A stretch of DNA of 64,000 nt from Streptoverticillium olivoreticuli subsp. olivoreticuli (GCF_003391135.1 NZ_CP031455.1:1922001-1986000), one strand, 5' to 3'; positions 8,866 to 18,119 are shown, counted from the stretch's first letter. The notes: generated from the sequence alone by a model not told the origin. Made by a program: numbers and translations.

Positions 8866-9453
8866 GTGGGCGAGAACAAGGAGCGGATGCTGGCCGGGGA
8901 CTGGTACGTCCCCGACGACGAGGATCTGCGCAGGGAGTCCGAGCGCCGGGCCGAGCTGTGCGCCGCCTACAACACGGCCGCGCGCTCTCCGGTGGAGCGC
9001 CGGGAAATTCTAGGACAACTGCTCGGTTCGGTAGGGGAAAGGGTGCGCATCCGGGCGCCTTTCCATTGCGACTTCGGCTCGTACATCAGCATCGGTGCCG
9101 ATACGTTCGTCAATTTCGGTGCGGTGTTCCTCGACGCCGCGCCCATCACGATCGGCGCGGATGTCCAGATCGGTCCGAACGTGCAGCTGGTGACGCCGAC
9201 TCACGCGCTGGACCCGGAGCGCCGGCGGGCCGGGTGGGAGCGGGGCCTGCCCATCGTGGTCGGCGACAATGTCTGGCTGGGTGCCGGGGTGATCGTCTGT
9301 CCCGGGGTGACCATCGGTGAGAACACCGTGGTCGGGGCCGGGGCCGTGGTGACCAGGGATCTGCCGGCCGGCGTGCTGGCGGTCGGGAATCCGGCCCGTG
9401 TCGTGCGGGCGCTGGACGGCCGCGACGCCGTGCCTCCGCCGGCGTCCGGGTGA
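8866..9453 (+). CDS. maltose/galactoside O-acetyltransferase family protein
   Basis: 195 residues, a left-handed beta-helix acetyltransferase (maa/lacA type) transferring acetyl from acetyl-CoA to a sugar. The Mac domain is seen at the N-terminus (KERMLAGDWYVPDDEDL), followed by hexapeptide repeats (APITIGADVQIGPNV, PIVVGDNVWLGAGVIVCPGV, GENTVVGAGAVVTRDLPAGV) and the catalytic His in VTPTHALD. GTG at 8866 has GGAGAGGAC just upstream and starts the Mac domain correctly; an earlier in-frame start at 8809 has no ribosome site. Confidence 0.92.
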   Translation: MGENKERMLAGDWYVPDDEDLRRESERRAELCAAYNTAARSPVERREILGQLLGSVGERVRIRAPFHCDFGSYISIGADTFVNFGAVFLDAAPITIGADVQIGPNVQLVTPTHALDPERRRAGWERGLPIVVGDNVWLGAGVIVCPGVTIGENTVVGAGAVVTRDLPAGVLAVGNPARVVRALDGRDAVPPPASG

Positions 9454-9660
9454 GCCGGGGCGCCCGCCCGTAGCGGAGGCCGAGGGTTCCGGCCATGTCG
9501 CCGCCGTCCGGGGTCCTGACGGTCCGTTGTCGGCGCGGGCCGGCCCCGTCGCGCCGACCGGCTCCGTACAGCGGGGGAAGCCGGTCGGCGCTCCCGCGGA
9601 ATTGCCGCCACCGCCCCTGGCGGAGAATCGATGACCGTTTTCCGGGCTCGGGTCCGCGCA
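9454..9660. other. gene-free stretch
   Basis: Together with the promoter that follows, about 310 bases lie between the acetyltransferase and the next gene. Open frames here overlap in all directions with no ribosome sites or family resemblance. No convincing terminator was found. Confidence 0.5.
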
Positions 9661-9737
9661 TTGACAATCATGTCGCACACCGTGGAATGTGAAGCAGCCG
9701 TAAAGGAGATGGAGATCCTTGCGGAATCAAGGATCTC
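9661..9737 (+). promoter_or_regulatory. candidate promoter and leader hairpin
   Basis: A consensus TTGACA at 9661-9666 is followed after 16 bases by TGGAAT (9683-9688). The predicted leader carries a perfect 9-bp inverted repeat (GAGATCCTT at 9712-9720 and AAGGATCTC at 9729-9737, 8-base loop) about 30 bases before the start codon of the next gene. The promoter is a reading of consensus only. Confidence 0.45.
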
Positions 9738-9768
9738 TGCCGCCTTTCTCGATTCCGCGGAGGAACCC

Positions 9769-10272
9769 GTGAAAAGACGCTCGTGGTTCGCTGCACTGAG
9801 TCTCGGCCTCGTCCCCCTGGCCGTGCTCACGGCCGTGCCCGCGGCGGAGGCCGCGAGCAGCGCTTCCGGCGGCACGGCCGTTCACCAGTCGGACAGCCGG
9901 CTCTCCCGGCCGCACCCGGAGCTCAACGGCAAACGCATCAAGGCCGTGAACGGCGCGGCCGTCTATCTCGTCCTCGACGGCAAGCGCCGCTGGATCCCCA
10001 ACCCGGCGACCTACAACAATCTGTTCCGCAGCTGGGACGGCATTCAGTCCGTCATCGACATCGGCAATATCGACGACGGCGGGCAGCTGTCCGACGGCGC
10101 CATCCTCGGCAAGTCCCCCAATGCGCCCGAGGTTTACCTGATCAGCAATGGCGTGAAGCGCTGGATCACGAGTCCGGCGGCGATGGACAAGTACTTCTTC
10201 GCCTGGAACAAGATCGCCGGCGTGCCCTCCGGCGCCCTCGCCAACATCCCGACCGGCGCCCCCATCTCCTGA
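9769..10272 (+). CDS. secreted protein with two RW-x repeats
   Basis: 167 residues with a Sec signal peptide (VKRRSWFAALSLGLVPLAVL, cleavage near AEAASS). The mature part contains two similar modules: VYLVLDGKRRWIPNPATYNN and VYLISNGVKRWITSPAAMDK, each followed by an aromatic turn (LFRSW, YFFAW) and a D/P-rich loop. These repeats are widespread in actinobacterial secreted proteins and are often linked to surface or hydrolase domains, but no function is known to me. GTG at 9769 lies 5 bases after GGAGG and starts the signal peptide; the longer frame upstream runs through the promoter and hairpin. Confidence 0.8.
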   Translation: MKRRSWFAALSLGLVPLAVLTAVPAAEAASSASGGTAVHQSDSRLSRPHPELNGKRIKAVNGAAVYLVLDGKRRWIPNPATYNNLFRSWDGIQSVIDIGNIDDGGQLSDGAILGKSPNAPEVYLISNGVKRWITSPAAMDKYFFAWNKIAGVPSGALANIPTGAPIS

Positions 10273-10286
10273 CCACCCGGCGCACA

Positions 10287-10315
10287 AGGGCCCGCCCACG
10301 CCCCGGGCGGGCCCT
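10287..10315 (+). terminator. terminator-like hairpin
   Basis: An 11-bp perfect stem (AGGGCCCGCCC at 10287-10297, complement at 10305-10315) with a 7-base loop just after the repeat protein gene. There is no T tract, as is common in Streptomyces. Confidence 0.65.
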
Positions 10316-10390
10316 CCGGCCGCCGTGGACTTTTCCGTCCCGTGGGGCGCGGCCTGCAACCCCTCAACAGCCTGCGTTGTCATACTTATC

Positions 10391-11104
10391 ATGAGTGCAG
10401 AAGCGAAGAGGAAAGCGAGCCCGGTCCTCGCGTGCCGGCTGGGCGTCCTGCTCGGCGCGGTGGGCATCGTGGCCCCCCTGACGATCGCGGTCGGCGGCAC
10501 GGCGCAGGCGGCGACGCCGGCCTGCACGACGCGGACCGGCCCGTACCAGAAGGACGTCGAGAAGTTCCTGGGCAGACCGGTCGACGGGCGCCAGTCGGAA
10601 GCGGACTGCCGGGTGATCCAGAGCTACCAGACCAAGAACGGCATCAGCCCGAACATCGGCTACGCGGGCCCGGTGACATGGGCCGCCATGCAGGCCGAGG
10701 CCACCCGGCGCGATCCCAACGCGGCCGGTAAGTGCCCAGTGAACAAGGGGCGCATCGCCTGCGTCGACCTCACCCGCCAGATCAGCTGGATACAGGACGG
10801 CAAGTCCGTCAAGTTCGGCCCGGTGCCGGTGCGGACGGGGCGGAACGGCTATGAGACGCGGACGGGCGCGAAGAAGATCTACTGGCGCTCGATCGACCAC
10901 TGGTCCACCCTCTACAACGTCCGTATGCCCTATGCCCAGTTCTTCGACGGCGGGCAGGCGTTCCACGCGATAGACGGCAGCGTCTGGTCACCGCCCGGCT
11001 CGCACGGCTGCGTCAACATGCGTACGGGCGACGCGAAGAAGTACTGGTCCATGCTCCACAACGGCGACAACGTCTTCGTCTACGGCCGGAAGCCCGGCAC
11101 CTGA
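10391..11104 (+). CDS. L,D-transpeptidase (YkuD) with peptidoglycan-binding domain
   Basis: 237 residues. The signal peptide (RLGVLLGAVGIVAPLTIAVG, cleavage near AQAATP) leads to a short PG-binding-like domain (YQKDVEKFLGRPVDGRQSEADCRVIQSYQ) and then a YkuD catalytic domain with VPVRTGRNGYETRTG and the active-site SHGCVNM. It would form or remodel 3-3 crosslinks in the cell wall. ATG at 10391 is chosen because it begins the signal peptide; no Shine-Dalgarno is seen, and CATACT at 10381-10386 would suit a leaderless transcript, though this is weak. Confidence 0.9.
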   Translation: MSAEAKRKASPVLACRLGVLLGAVGIVAPLTIAVGGTAQAATPACTTRTGPYQKDVEKFLGRPVDGRQSEADCRVIQSYQTKNGISPNIGYAGPVTWAAMQAEATRRDPNAAGKCPVNKGRIACVDLTRQISWIQDGKSVKFGPVPVRTGRNGYETRTGAKKIYWRSIDHWSTLYNVRMPYAQFFDGGQAFHAIDGSVWSPPGSHGCVNMRTGDAKKYWSMLHNGDNVFVYGRKPGT

Positions 11105-11267
11105 GCCGGTCCGGCGGTCCGGACGGGCTCGGCGGTGCGCGCCTGCCCGCGCCCTCGAGCCCGCCCCTTGCGAACACCCTTACGGGTGAAGTGAGTTCAT
11201 TCTCCTTCTCCGCTTACCGGACCCTCCGCTAGAAAGGTGGCAAGTCCTCACACACGGGTGGTCGCGG

Positions 11268-11735
11268 ATGACAGCGGAACTCACAGGATTCGTCGGCCTC
11301 TCCGTCCGGCTGACGGGCTTCGACGCCTTCGACCTGCACGCGACCGGAATGGTCCGGCTGTACCACGACACGACGCTCGACCAGATCGGGCGCGAGGCGA
11401 TCGGCCGCTTCCTGGCGGACCTGGAGTCCGTCGGAGGCGACCCGGACCGGCTCGTCGACGAGACCTCCCGTGACATCGCCCGCGCCATCACGCACCTGTG
11501 GTATCTGGGCGTCTGGCCGCAGCTCTCCCGGCCCGTCCACGCCGCGCTGGGCCGGGAGCAGGCGAACGTCGCGTTCACGGTCTCGCCCGAGGCGTATACG
11601 GAGGGCCTGGTGTGGCGGACCTTCCATGGCCACCCCGCGGGCGCCAAGGCGCCCGGCTTCGGCACCTGGGCCGACCCGCCACCCGACGCGAGCGCACCGG
11701 CCCGGGCCGGTGCGGGACGGGGCAATGCCTCATGA
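11268..11735 (+). CDS. FAD-SLDH family small subunit-like protein
   Basis: 155 residues resembling the small subunit of membrane sorbitol/fructose dehydrogenases (FAD-SLDH family): FVGLSVRLTGFDAFDLHA near the start and the IARAITHLWYLGVW motif in the middle are the family hallmarks. Those subunits chaperone and export the FAD-binding GMC subunit. Unlike the proteobacterial ones there is no clear Tat signal. Its stop overlaps the start of the GMC gene (ATGA), so expression is coupled. The C-terminal 30 residues are low-complexity. Confidence 0.75.
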   Translation: MTAELTGFVGLSVRLTGFDAFDLHATGMVRLYHDTTLDQIGREAIGRFLADLESVGGDPDRLVDETSRDIARAITHLWYLGVWPQLSRPVHAALGREQANVAFTVSPEAYTEGLVWRTFHGHPAGAKAPGFGTWADPPPDASAPARAGAGRGNAS

Positions 11736-13723
11736 CCGCGACGCCGCCGCACCCGGGCGCGCGCCGGTACGACGTGATCGTGGTCGGCGCCGGGCTGGCC
11801 GGCACGCTCGTCGCCAAGCAACTGGGCGACCAGGGCTGGCGCGTCCTCGTCCTGGAGGCGGGCACCGACACCCTGAGCACCTGGCCCGGCCACCTCGACG
11901 CGCTCGACACCTTCTACTCCGCGACGGCCAAGGTCCCCAACTCGCCCTACCGGCCCAACCCCGCCGCGCCCTCCCCCGATCTCCTCGACATCGAGGGCCT
12001 GCCCGGCGGCGGCTACCGCAGCCACGGTTATTTCCTCCAGGACGGCCCCCTGCCCTACGGCACGGACTATCTGCGGGCCACGGGCGGCACCACACTGCAC
12101 TGGCTCGGCCTGACGCCGCGGATGCTCCCGGAGGACTTCACCGTCCGCCGCGCCTACGGATACGGCAGGGACTGGCCGATCGGATACGCCGACCTGGAGG
12201 CCCACTACCGCGCGGCCGAAGGTGAGTTGGGGGTCGCTGGCGACGCCGCGGAGCAGTCCGAGGCCATCGGGCTGCCCTTCCCCGAGGGCTATGTCTATCC
12301 GATGCGGGAGATCCCCCGCAGCCACCTCGACCGCCTCCTCGCCACCGAGCTCGACGGGTTCCCCGTCAAGGAATCGGAGGGCGCGCCGGACACCGTCCTC
12401 CGGGTGGTCACCACCCCGCACGCCCGCAACAGCACTCCCGACCCGCGGTACGACGGGGGCCGCGGCTACCGCCCGGTGGGCGCGGCCGGGCTGCCCAACT
12501 ACGGCGAGCGGTGCGTGGGCAACGCCTCCTGCGTGCCGATCTGCCCCGTCCAGGCCAAATACACCCCGCTCAAGACCCAGGCCCGCTGGGACCGCCGGGT
12601 CGCCCTCGTCACCCACGCCGTGGTCAGCCGCGTCCTGACGCGGGGCGACGGCCGGGTCCTCGGCGTCGAGTATCTCGCCTACGACGACCCCGCCGCCCCC
12701 GCGCACACCACCCACACCGCCGAGGCCGACATCGTCGTCCTGGCCGCGCACGCCGTCGAGAACGCCAAGCTGCTCCTGCTCTCCGGGCTGGCCGGGCACA
12801 GCGGCCAGGTGGGCCGCAATCTCATGGACCATCCGGTGCTGCTCACCTGGGGGCTGCTGCGCGCGCCGACGGGGCCCTTCCGCGGTCCCGGCTCGACCTC
12901 CGGGCTGGAGAGCTTCCGCGCGGGCCGCGCCCGGCGGGACCGCGCCCCGTTCCGGATCGAGATCAGCAACTGGGGGTGGAGCTGGCCGACCGGCGCCCCC
13001 GGCAGCGATGTGGCCCGGCTGCTCGGCATCACCGGCGACTCCGGGCAGCCGCGCGGGAAGGGCCTGTTCGGGAGCGCGCTGCGGGCCACCCTGGGCGACG
13101 AGATCGGCCGGCAGTTCTCCCTCCAGTTCGCGCTGGAGCAGGACGCCGAGGACCGCAACCGGGTCACCGTCGACCCGGGCCGACGCGACCGGCTCGGCAT
13201 CCCCCGGCCGGTGCTCACCTACGACCTCTCGGACCGGGTGAAGCGCGGGATGGTCGCCGCGAAGGCCGTCTCCGACCGGATCTTCGCCCGGCTCGGCGCG
13301 GACGACCGCACCGCGTACGGCCCCGGCCCCTTCTCCCCCGGCCACTTCCGCTTCGCCGGCCGCGACTGGGTCTTCCACGGCGCCGGGCACGGGGCGGGCA
13401 CGCACATCATGGGCGACTCGCGCGACACCTCCGTGGTCGACGCGTGGCAGCGCTGCTGGGAGCACCCCAACCTCTATGCCGTGGGCTGCGGCAGCATGCC
13501 GTCGGTCGGCACCTCCAACCCGTCGCTGACGCTGGCGGCCCTCGCCCTGCGCAGCAGTGAGCAGATCCACCGCGACCTGACGGAGCTGCACCGGCCGGTG
13601 GTCGTACGGGCCGTGCCGGCTCCCGCTCCCGCGCCACTCTCCGGCGGTGCGGTCCCCGCACCGGCCACCGCACCGGGGCCGACCCCTGTCACCCACCACC
13701 GAGGCCCGGAGGGGCAACCGTGA
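11732..13723 (+). CDS. GMC family FAD-dependent oxidoreductase
   Basis: 663 residues. The N-terminal Rossmann motif YDVIVVGAGLAGTLVA binds FAD; LRATGGTTLHWLGLTPRM is the second GMC signature; a cysteine cluster CVGNASCVPICPVQAK resembles that of gluconate and sorbitol dehydrogenases; the C-terminal active site region has GTHIMG and a GCGSMPSVGTSNPSLT segment. It probably oxidises a sugar, polyol or other alcohol. It is the middle gene of a translationally coupled trio (ATGA overlap before, GTGA overlap after). The last 60 residues are Pro/Ala-rich with no domain. Confidence 0.9.
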   Translation: MTATPPHPGARRYDVIVVGAGLAGTLVAKQLGDQGWRVLVLEAGTDTLSTWPGHLDALDTFYSATAKVPNSPYRPNPAAPSPDLLDIEGLPGGGYRSHGYFLQDGPLPYGTDYLRATGGTTLHWLGLTPRMLPEDFTVRRAYGYGRDWPIGYADLEAHYRAAEGELGVAGDAAEQSEAIGLPFPEGYVYPMREIPRSHLDRLLATELDGFPVKESEGAPDTVLRVVTTPHARNSTPDPRYDGGRGYRPVGAAGLPNYGERCVGNASCVPICPVQAKYTPLKTQARWDRRVALVTHAVVSRVLTRGDGRVLGVEYLAYDDPAAPAHTTHTAEADIVVLAAHAVENAKLLLLSGLAGHSGQVGRNLMDHPVLLTWGLLRAPTGPFRGPGSTSGLESFRAGRARRDRAPFRIEISNWGWSWPTGAPGSDVARLLGITGDSGQPRGKGLFGSALRATLGDEIGRQFSLQFALEQDAEDRNRVTVDPGRRDRLGIPRPVLTYDLSDRVKRGMVAAKAVSDRIFARLGADDRTAYGPGPFSPGHFRFAGRDWVFHGAGHGAGTHIMGDSRDTSVVDAWQRCWEHPNLYAVGCGSMPSVGTSNPSLTLAALALRSSEQIHRDLTELHRPVVVRAVPAPAPAPLSGGAVPAPATAPGPTPVTHHRGPEGQP

Positions 13724-14877
13724 CGACCGTCCGCCCGCCTGCCGGGCACACCGATGTGGCGGGTGAGCTCGCGCTGGTCGAGGAGCCCCCGTTCAGGGTG
13801 CCGCGCGACCGCGCCGACCTGCACCTCTTCCTCCAGGCCGCGCTGGCTCTGGAGCACCTCACCATCCCGCCCTACCTCACGGCGATGTACACCCTGCACC
13901 CCGGCGCCAACCGCCCCGCCTTCTACGCCGTCCGGGCCGTCGTGCTGGAGGAGATGCTCCACATGGCACTCGTCGCCAATGTGCTCAACGCGGTCGACGG
14001 CAGGCCCCGGGTGGCCCACTCGCGATTCGTCACCGGATACCCCGCCCGGCTGCCGTACAGCAAGGACCGCTTCCCCGTCGCACTGCGGCACTTCGGGGTC
14101 GCGGCGCTGGAGACGTTCCTCCACATCGAGCGCCCGGAGTACGTGGCCGAGCCGCCCGGGCACCCCTCCGTCGCGGACGACGACGGCTGGACCTCGATCG
14201 GGCAGTTCTACAACACGATCGGTGCGGGCCTGGTCCGGCTGGCCGGGGAGCTGGGCGAGGCGGAGCTCTTCCGCGGCGACCCCCGGCGGCAGGTCGGCCC
14301 CGAGCACTTCTACAACTCCGGCGGCGAGATCTTCCGCGTCACGGACCTGCCCTCCGCGCTGGAGGCCCTGCGGGTCATCACCGAGCAGGGCGAAGGCGTG
14401 GACCACACGGTCTACAACACCGACGACCGGATCTTCGGCGAGGTCAGGGAGCCCGCGCACTACTTCCGGTTCGACGAGATCCTCCGGCAGCGGAAGTACG
14501 GGCCGTACGACACGCCCGCCTCCGGGCCCACGGGGGCGGCCCTCGACGTGGACTGGGCGGCGGCGTATCCCATCGACCCGGAGGCCAAGGCGGCGGACTT
14601 CCCGGCGGGGAGCGAGGTGCGTCGGGCCGCCGACCGGTTCAACGAGGGGTATGCACAGCTGCTGTGCGTTCTTGAGGGCGCGTTCACCGGGGATCCGGAG
14701 ACCCTCGGCAGGGCCGTGCCGGGGATGCTGGCGCTGCGCGAGCTGGCCGAGCGGCTCTCCCGCAACCCGCACCCCGACCCGGCGCGGCGGGAGCGGGGGC
14801 TGCACGCGAGCGCGACATACGAGGTCACGGACGAGCACTTCGCGCGGGCGCGCGGTGGGCACTTGGGCACTCCGTGA
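13720..14877 (+). CDS. ferritin-like domain protein (VioB-type)
   Basis: 385 residues with the ferritin-like di-iron domain found in VioB-type iminophenyl-pyruvate dimer synthases and related proteins: LHLFLQAALALEHLTIPPYL supplies the first Glu, VVLEEMLHMALVANVLNAV the ExxH, and FLHIERPEY a further Glu. The C-terminal third is family-typical (VRRAADRFNEGYAQLL). GTG at 13720 follows GGAGGGGC and overlaps the GMC stop. Coupling to an FAD oxidoreductase suggests oxidative work on an amino-acid- or sugar-derived substrate; the reaction is unknown. Confidence 0.85.
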   Translation: MTTVRPPAGHTDVAGELALVEEPPFRVPRDRADLHLFLQAALALEHLTIPPYLTAMYTLHPGANRPAFYAVRAVVLEEMLHMALVANVLNAVDGRPRVAHSRFVTGYPARLPYSKDRFPVALRHFGVAALETFLHIERPEYVAEPPGHPSVADDDGWTSIGQFYNTIGAGLVRLAGELGEAELFRGDPRRQVGPEHFYNSGGEIFRVTDLPSALEALRVITEQGEGVDHTVYNTDDRIFGEVREPAHYFRFDEILRQRKYGPYDTPASGPTGAALDVDWAAAYPIDPEAKAADFPAGSEVRRAADRFNEGYAQLLCVLEGAFTGDPETLGRAVPGMLALRELAERLSRNPHPDPARRERGLHASATYEVTDEHFARARGGHLGTP

Positions 14878-14889
14878 CCGAGAGTTCCC

Positions 14890-15390
14890 CCGGACCGCGC
14901 TTGCCGGACGCGCTCGCCCTCGAAGCCCGTCCGGCAACCCTCGGCTCGGGCCACTGCGCGCGGCCGCATGGCCAGGGCCTCCGGGGCGAACGTGGCCGTT
15001 TCGAGGTCGGCGTACACCCGCTCGGGGTCGTGCAGCAGTGCCAGGGCGTGCCGTTCGGGGGTGCGGGTGGCGCGGCCGTCGTCCGGGAGCGCCTGGAGCA
15101 ACTGCCCGTGCGGCGGCAGCAGTCCCGCGGGGGCGCCCGCGGAGGCGTAGTCGCCGAGGTAGCAGTCGTGGGCGGCATCGAGCACGGCGACCTCGCGGAG
15201 GGCGGAGGCGGCGGCGTCGCGGCCCGCGATGCGGGCGGCCATCCGGTCGGCGGCGAGTTCCTGTCGGCGGCCCGCGCTCCGGGTGGCGCGCAGACAGAAC
15301 GAGCCGTAGGCGATGAAGGGTCCGGCCATCAGGCGGTGGCCGAACCCGACGCCGCTGGTGTCCACTTCCTTGGCCTTGCGGCCCTTGCGC
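14890..15390 (-). pseudogene. decayed M48-like metallopeptidase fragment
   Basis: The reverse strand reads in one frame through SGVGFGHRLMAGPFIAYGSF, a helix, and RRQELAADRMAARIAGRDAA, the third-ligand region (ExxxD) of M48/HtpX-type membrane peptidases, then DAAHDCYLGDYASAGAPAG and a C-terminal tail resembling their ends. The N-terminal part with HEXXH is absent, there is no start or ribosome site, and the frame runs on into antisense of the ferritin-like gene. This looks like the remnant of a truncated gene. Boundaries are approximate. Confidence 0.5.
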
Positions 15391-15583
15391 AGGGCCGTTA
15401 AATCTTGGTGAGCCCCGTCATCAGGGGTACGCCGATATGCAGCCGCCGCCGTCCGGGCAGCAGTCCGAGCAGCCGGGCGTGGACCACAGCAGGGGCTGCT
15501 GTGCCTCGGTGACGGTTGGATGGGTGCGGCCTTCCACCGGGCCCTGGCGGAAGGCCGCGGCGGAGGCCGACGGGGGGTTCGCG

Positions 15584-16009
15584 TCAGTGCGCGGCGGAGG
15601 GCAGCTCCTCGTCCAGGAAGTCCTCGTCGAGGAGTGCCGCTTCCGGGCCGCCGACGTCGTCGGCCCGGATGTCGGACGGCGCGGGGTGGAGGAGCCGGCC
15701 GACACTGTGGGGCTCGGCGTAGAGGGCGACCAGCCGGCGGACCGTCGCGGAGTCGGCGGAGATGGTCACGGGCGCCTGGTAGCGGTCGCCGTCCTCGGCG
15801 TCGTCGTCCGTCTCGGAAAGGGTGGCCCACATGTCCTCGGCCGCGCTGATGAGCTGGTCGAGCTCGTCACGCACACCGTCCCAGGCGCCGTCGCGCACGG
15901 CCTGGTCGATGCGGGAGACGGTGCCGAGGAGGCTGGCGTAGTCCTCGGCCAGCTGGTCCTCCTGGGACGACGGATGAAGTGACATGGCGACTGGCTCGGT
16001 GGTGTACAC
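15584..16009 (-). CDS. hypothetical protein
   Basis: About 141 residues, acidic, family not recognised. It is mostly helical at the start (EDQLAEDYASLLGTVSRIDQAVRDGAWDGVRDELDQLISAAED) with a following strand-rich part (QAPVTISADSATVRRLVALYA) and an acidic tail (LLDEDFLDEELPSA). No membrane segment or signal peptide. GTG at 16009 follows GGAGG by four bases; ATG at 15985 lacks a ribosome site. The gene lies between a pseudogene and a protease; codon use is normal for the genome. Confidence 0.6.
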   Translation of the reverse strand: MYTTEPVAMSLHPSSQEDQLAEDYASLLGTVSRIDQAVRDGAWDGVRDELDQLISAAEDMWATLSETDDDAEDGDRYQAPVTISADSATVRRLVALYAEPHSVGRLLHPAPSDIRADDVGGPEAALLDEDFLDEELPSAAH

Positions 16010-16415
16010 GGCACCTCCACGCAAGGGGAAACGGTCTGGGCTGGGGCCGATCGTCACGAACCCCCACCCGGGAATGGTCGCGCGCCGGGGCGCGGGGGCC
16101 GCTGTCCGGCGTCACCGGGTCACGAGATATCACCCGCACGGGCGAGCGGGCCGCGGGGCGGTGGCCTCGCGTCGGGGTGAACAGCCGCCCACGGGTGCCA
16201 CTTTCCGGATATCGGACGCGGAGATTCGCCCATCGGTCAACTCACGGCCAACTCTTCGCCGTGAACCTGCCAAGTTCGCGGATTCGGTGGCACGCTCGCC
16301 TCGGTTCGAACAGAGCGCACATCGGTGAGCGCCGTTCGCCTCCACGCACCACCGGCGGCACATCCGTGCCGTCGCACAGCGGGCCGCCACCAGCGGCCAG
16401 GCAGAAGGAGTCCGT
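16010..16415. other. intergenic region upstream of two divergent genes
   Basis: About 405 bases between the divergent hypothetical gene and the M4 protease gene. It must hold promoters for both. No gene, clear -35/-10 pair or long inverted repeat was identified by eye. Confidence 0.5.
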
Positions 16416-18062
16416 GTGAGATCGACCCCCCACTCTTCGCGCCGCGTCAGGAGCAGCGCCACCGTCATCGCCCTCGCCGCCCTGGTGGCCGCGGGTGTCC
16501 AGGCCGGCCCGGCCGGAGCGGCGCCGGCCGCCGACCACGTGGACGCGTCCGGCGCCCACCTCGCCCCTCTCGCCCCCCTTTCCACGGCCCAGCGCTCCGC
16601 CCTCATAGCTGCCGCCCAGGGCGGCAGCACGGCCACCGCCCGCTCCCTTGGCCTCGGCGCGCAGGAGCAGCTCGTCGTCAAGGATGTCGTCAAGGACGCC
16701 GACGGCACCGTGCACACCCGCTACGACCGCACGTACGCCGGACTGCCGGTCCTCGGCGGCGACTTGGTCGTCCACGCCAAGGGCAAGCGGCAGACCGTCA
16801 CCAAGGCGTCCACCGCCCGCAGCGTGGCCGTGCCGAGCACCACCCCGAAGGTCCCGGCGGCCACGGCGCAGAAGAGCGCGCTGCGGGCGGCCTCGGACGC
16901 CAAGACCGCCAAGCCGACGCCGGACGTCGTCCGGAAGGTTGTCTGGGCCGTGACCGGAAAGCCGGTCCTGGCCTGGGAGTCGGTCGTCAGCGGCGTCCAG
17001 AAGGACGGCACGCCCAGCCAGCTGCACGTCATCACCGACGCCACCACCGGGAAGAAGCTGTACTCCTTCGACGGCATCGAGACCGGCACCGGCACGGGCC
17101 AGTACAACGGCCGGGTCACCATCGGGACGACGAAGAGCGGCAGCTCCTACCAGCTGCTGGACAACACGCGCGGCGCCCACCGGACGACCGACCTCAAGCA
17201 GGGCACCTCCGGCGCCGGCACGCTCTTCACCAACTCCTCCGACACGTGGGGCAACGGCAGCCAGAGCAACCGGCAGACGGCCGCCGTCGACGCCCACTAC
17301 GGCGCGCAGGAGACCTGGGACTTCTACAAGCAGACGTTCGGCCGCAGCGGAATCCGCAACGACGGCGTCGCCTCGTCTTCCCGCGTCCACTACGGCCAGA
17401 ACTATGTGAACGCCTTCTGGGACGACTCCTGTTTCTGCATGACTTACGGGGACGGCCAGGGCAACAACAACCCGCTGACCGCGCTCGACGTGGCGGGCCA
17501 CGAGATGTCGCACGGTGTGACCTCCGCGACGGCCGGTCTGGAGTACGCGGGCGAGTCCGGCGGGCTCAACGAGGCCACCAGCGACATCATGGGCACCGGC
17601 GTCGAGTTCTTCGCCAACAACCCGAAGACCCCGGCCAACTACCTCATCGGCGAGCAGATCAACATCAACGGTGACGGCACACCGCTGCGCTACATGGACC
17701 AGCCCAGCAAGGACGGCTCGTCGCTGGACTACTGGAGCGCGGACGCGGGCAACGTGGACGTGCACTACTCGTCCGGCATCGCCAACCACTTCTTCTACCT
17801 GCTGTCCGAGGGCAGCGGCGCGAAGACGGTCAACGGCTTCTCGTACAACAGCCCGACCTACGACGGCTCCACCCTCACGGGCATCGGCCGCGACAAGGCC
17901 CTGGCCATCTGGTACAAGGCGCTGACCACGTACTTCACGTCGACGACCGACTACGCGGCCGCCCGTCAGGCCACCCTCCAGGCCGCGGGCGACCTGTACG
18001 GCACCGGCGGCAGCGAGTACCAGGCCGTCGCCGCCACCTGGACCGCGGTCAACGTCAACTGA
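16416..18062 (+). CDS. secreted M4 family (thermolysin-like) metalloprotease
   Basis: 548 residues. A signal peptide (SSATVIALAALVAAGVQAGP, cleavage near AGAAPA) precedes an FTP/PepSY propeptide (residues about 60-200, with VHTRYDRTYAGLPVLGGDLV) and the catalytic domain. Zinc and catalytic residues are in VAGHEMSHGVT and the downstream GGLNEATSDIMG, with the GIANHFFYLL substrate-binding region after. The enzyme is an extracellular neutral protease. The GTG at 16416 follows AAGGAG. It ends at a bidirectional terminator shared with the next, convergent gene. Confidence 0.95.
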   Translation: MRSTPHSSRRVRSSATVIALAALVAAGVQAGPAGAAPAADHVDASGAHLAPLAPLSTAQRSALIAAAQGGSTATARSLGLGAQEQLVVKDVVKDADGTVHTRYDRTYAGLPVLGGDLVVHAKGKRQTVTKASTARSVAVPSTTPKVPAATAQKSALRAASDAKTAKPTPDVVRKVVWAVTGKPVLAWESVVSGVQKDGTPSQLHVITDATTGKKLYSFDGIETGTGTGQYNGRVTIGTTKSGSSYQLLDNTRGAHRTTDLKQGTSGAGTLFTNSSDTWGNGSQSNRQTAAVDAHYGAQETWDFYKQTFGRSGIRNDGVASSSRVHYGQNYVNAFWDDSCFCMTYGDGQGNNNPLTALDVAGHEMSHGVTSATAGLEYAGESGGLNEATSDIMGTGVEFFANNPKTPANYLIGEQININGDGTPLRYMDQPSKDGSSLDYWSADAGNVDVHYSSGIANHFFYLLSEGSGAKTVNGFSYNSPTYDGSTLTGIGRDKALAIWYKALTTYFTSTTDYAAARQATLQAAGDLYGTGGSEYQAVAATWTAVNVN

Positions 18063-18079
18063 CGCACCGGCGGGCATAC

Positions 18080-18119
18080 GACGGTGAGTCGCCGGACGGC
18101 GGTCCGGCGACTCACCGTC
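18080..18119. terminator. bidirectional terminator between convergent genes
   Basis: A perfect 18-bp stem (arms 18080-18097 and 18102-18119, starting GACGGTGAGTCGCC) with a 4-base loop lies between the M4 protease and the transglycosylase gene and touches the latter's stop codon. Confidence 0.85.

Noticed and set aside
11180..13717. Long reverse-strand open frame of 845 codons
   Set aside because: It is antisense to the clearly recognisable SLDH-like and GMC genes, has low-complexity Arg/Gly/Ala composition and no family motif; a typical high-GC shadow frame.
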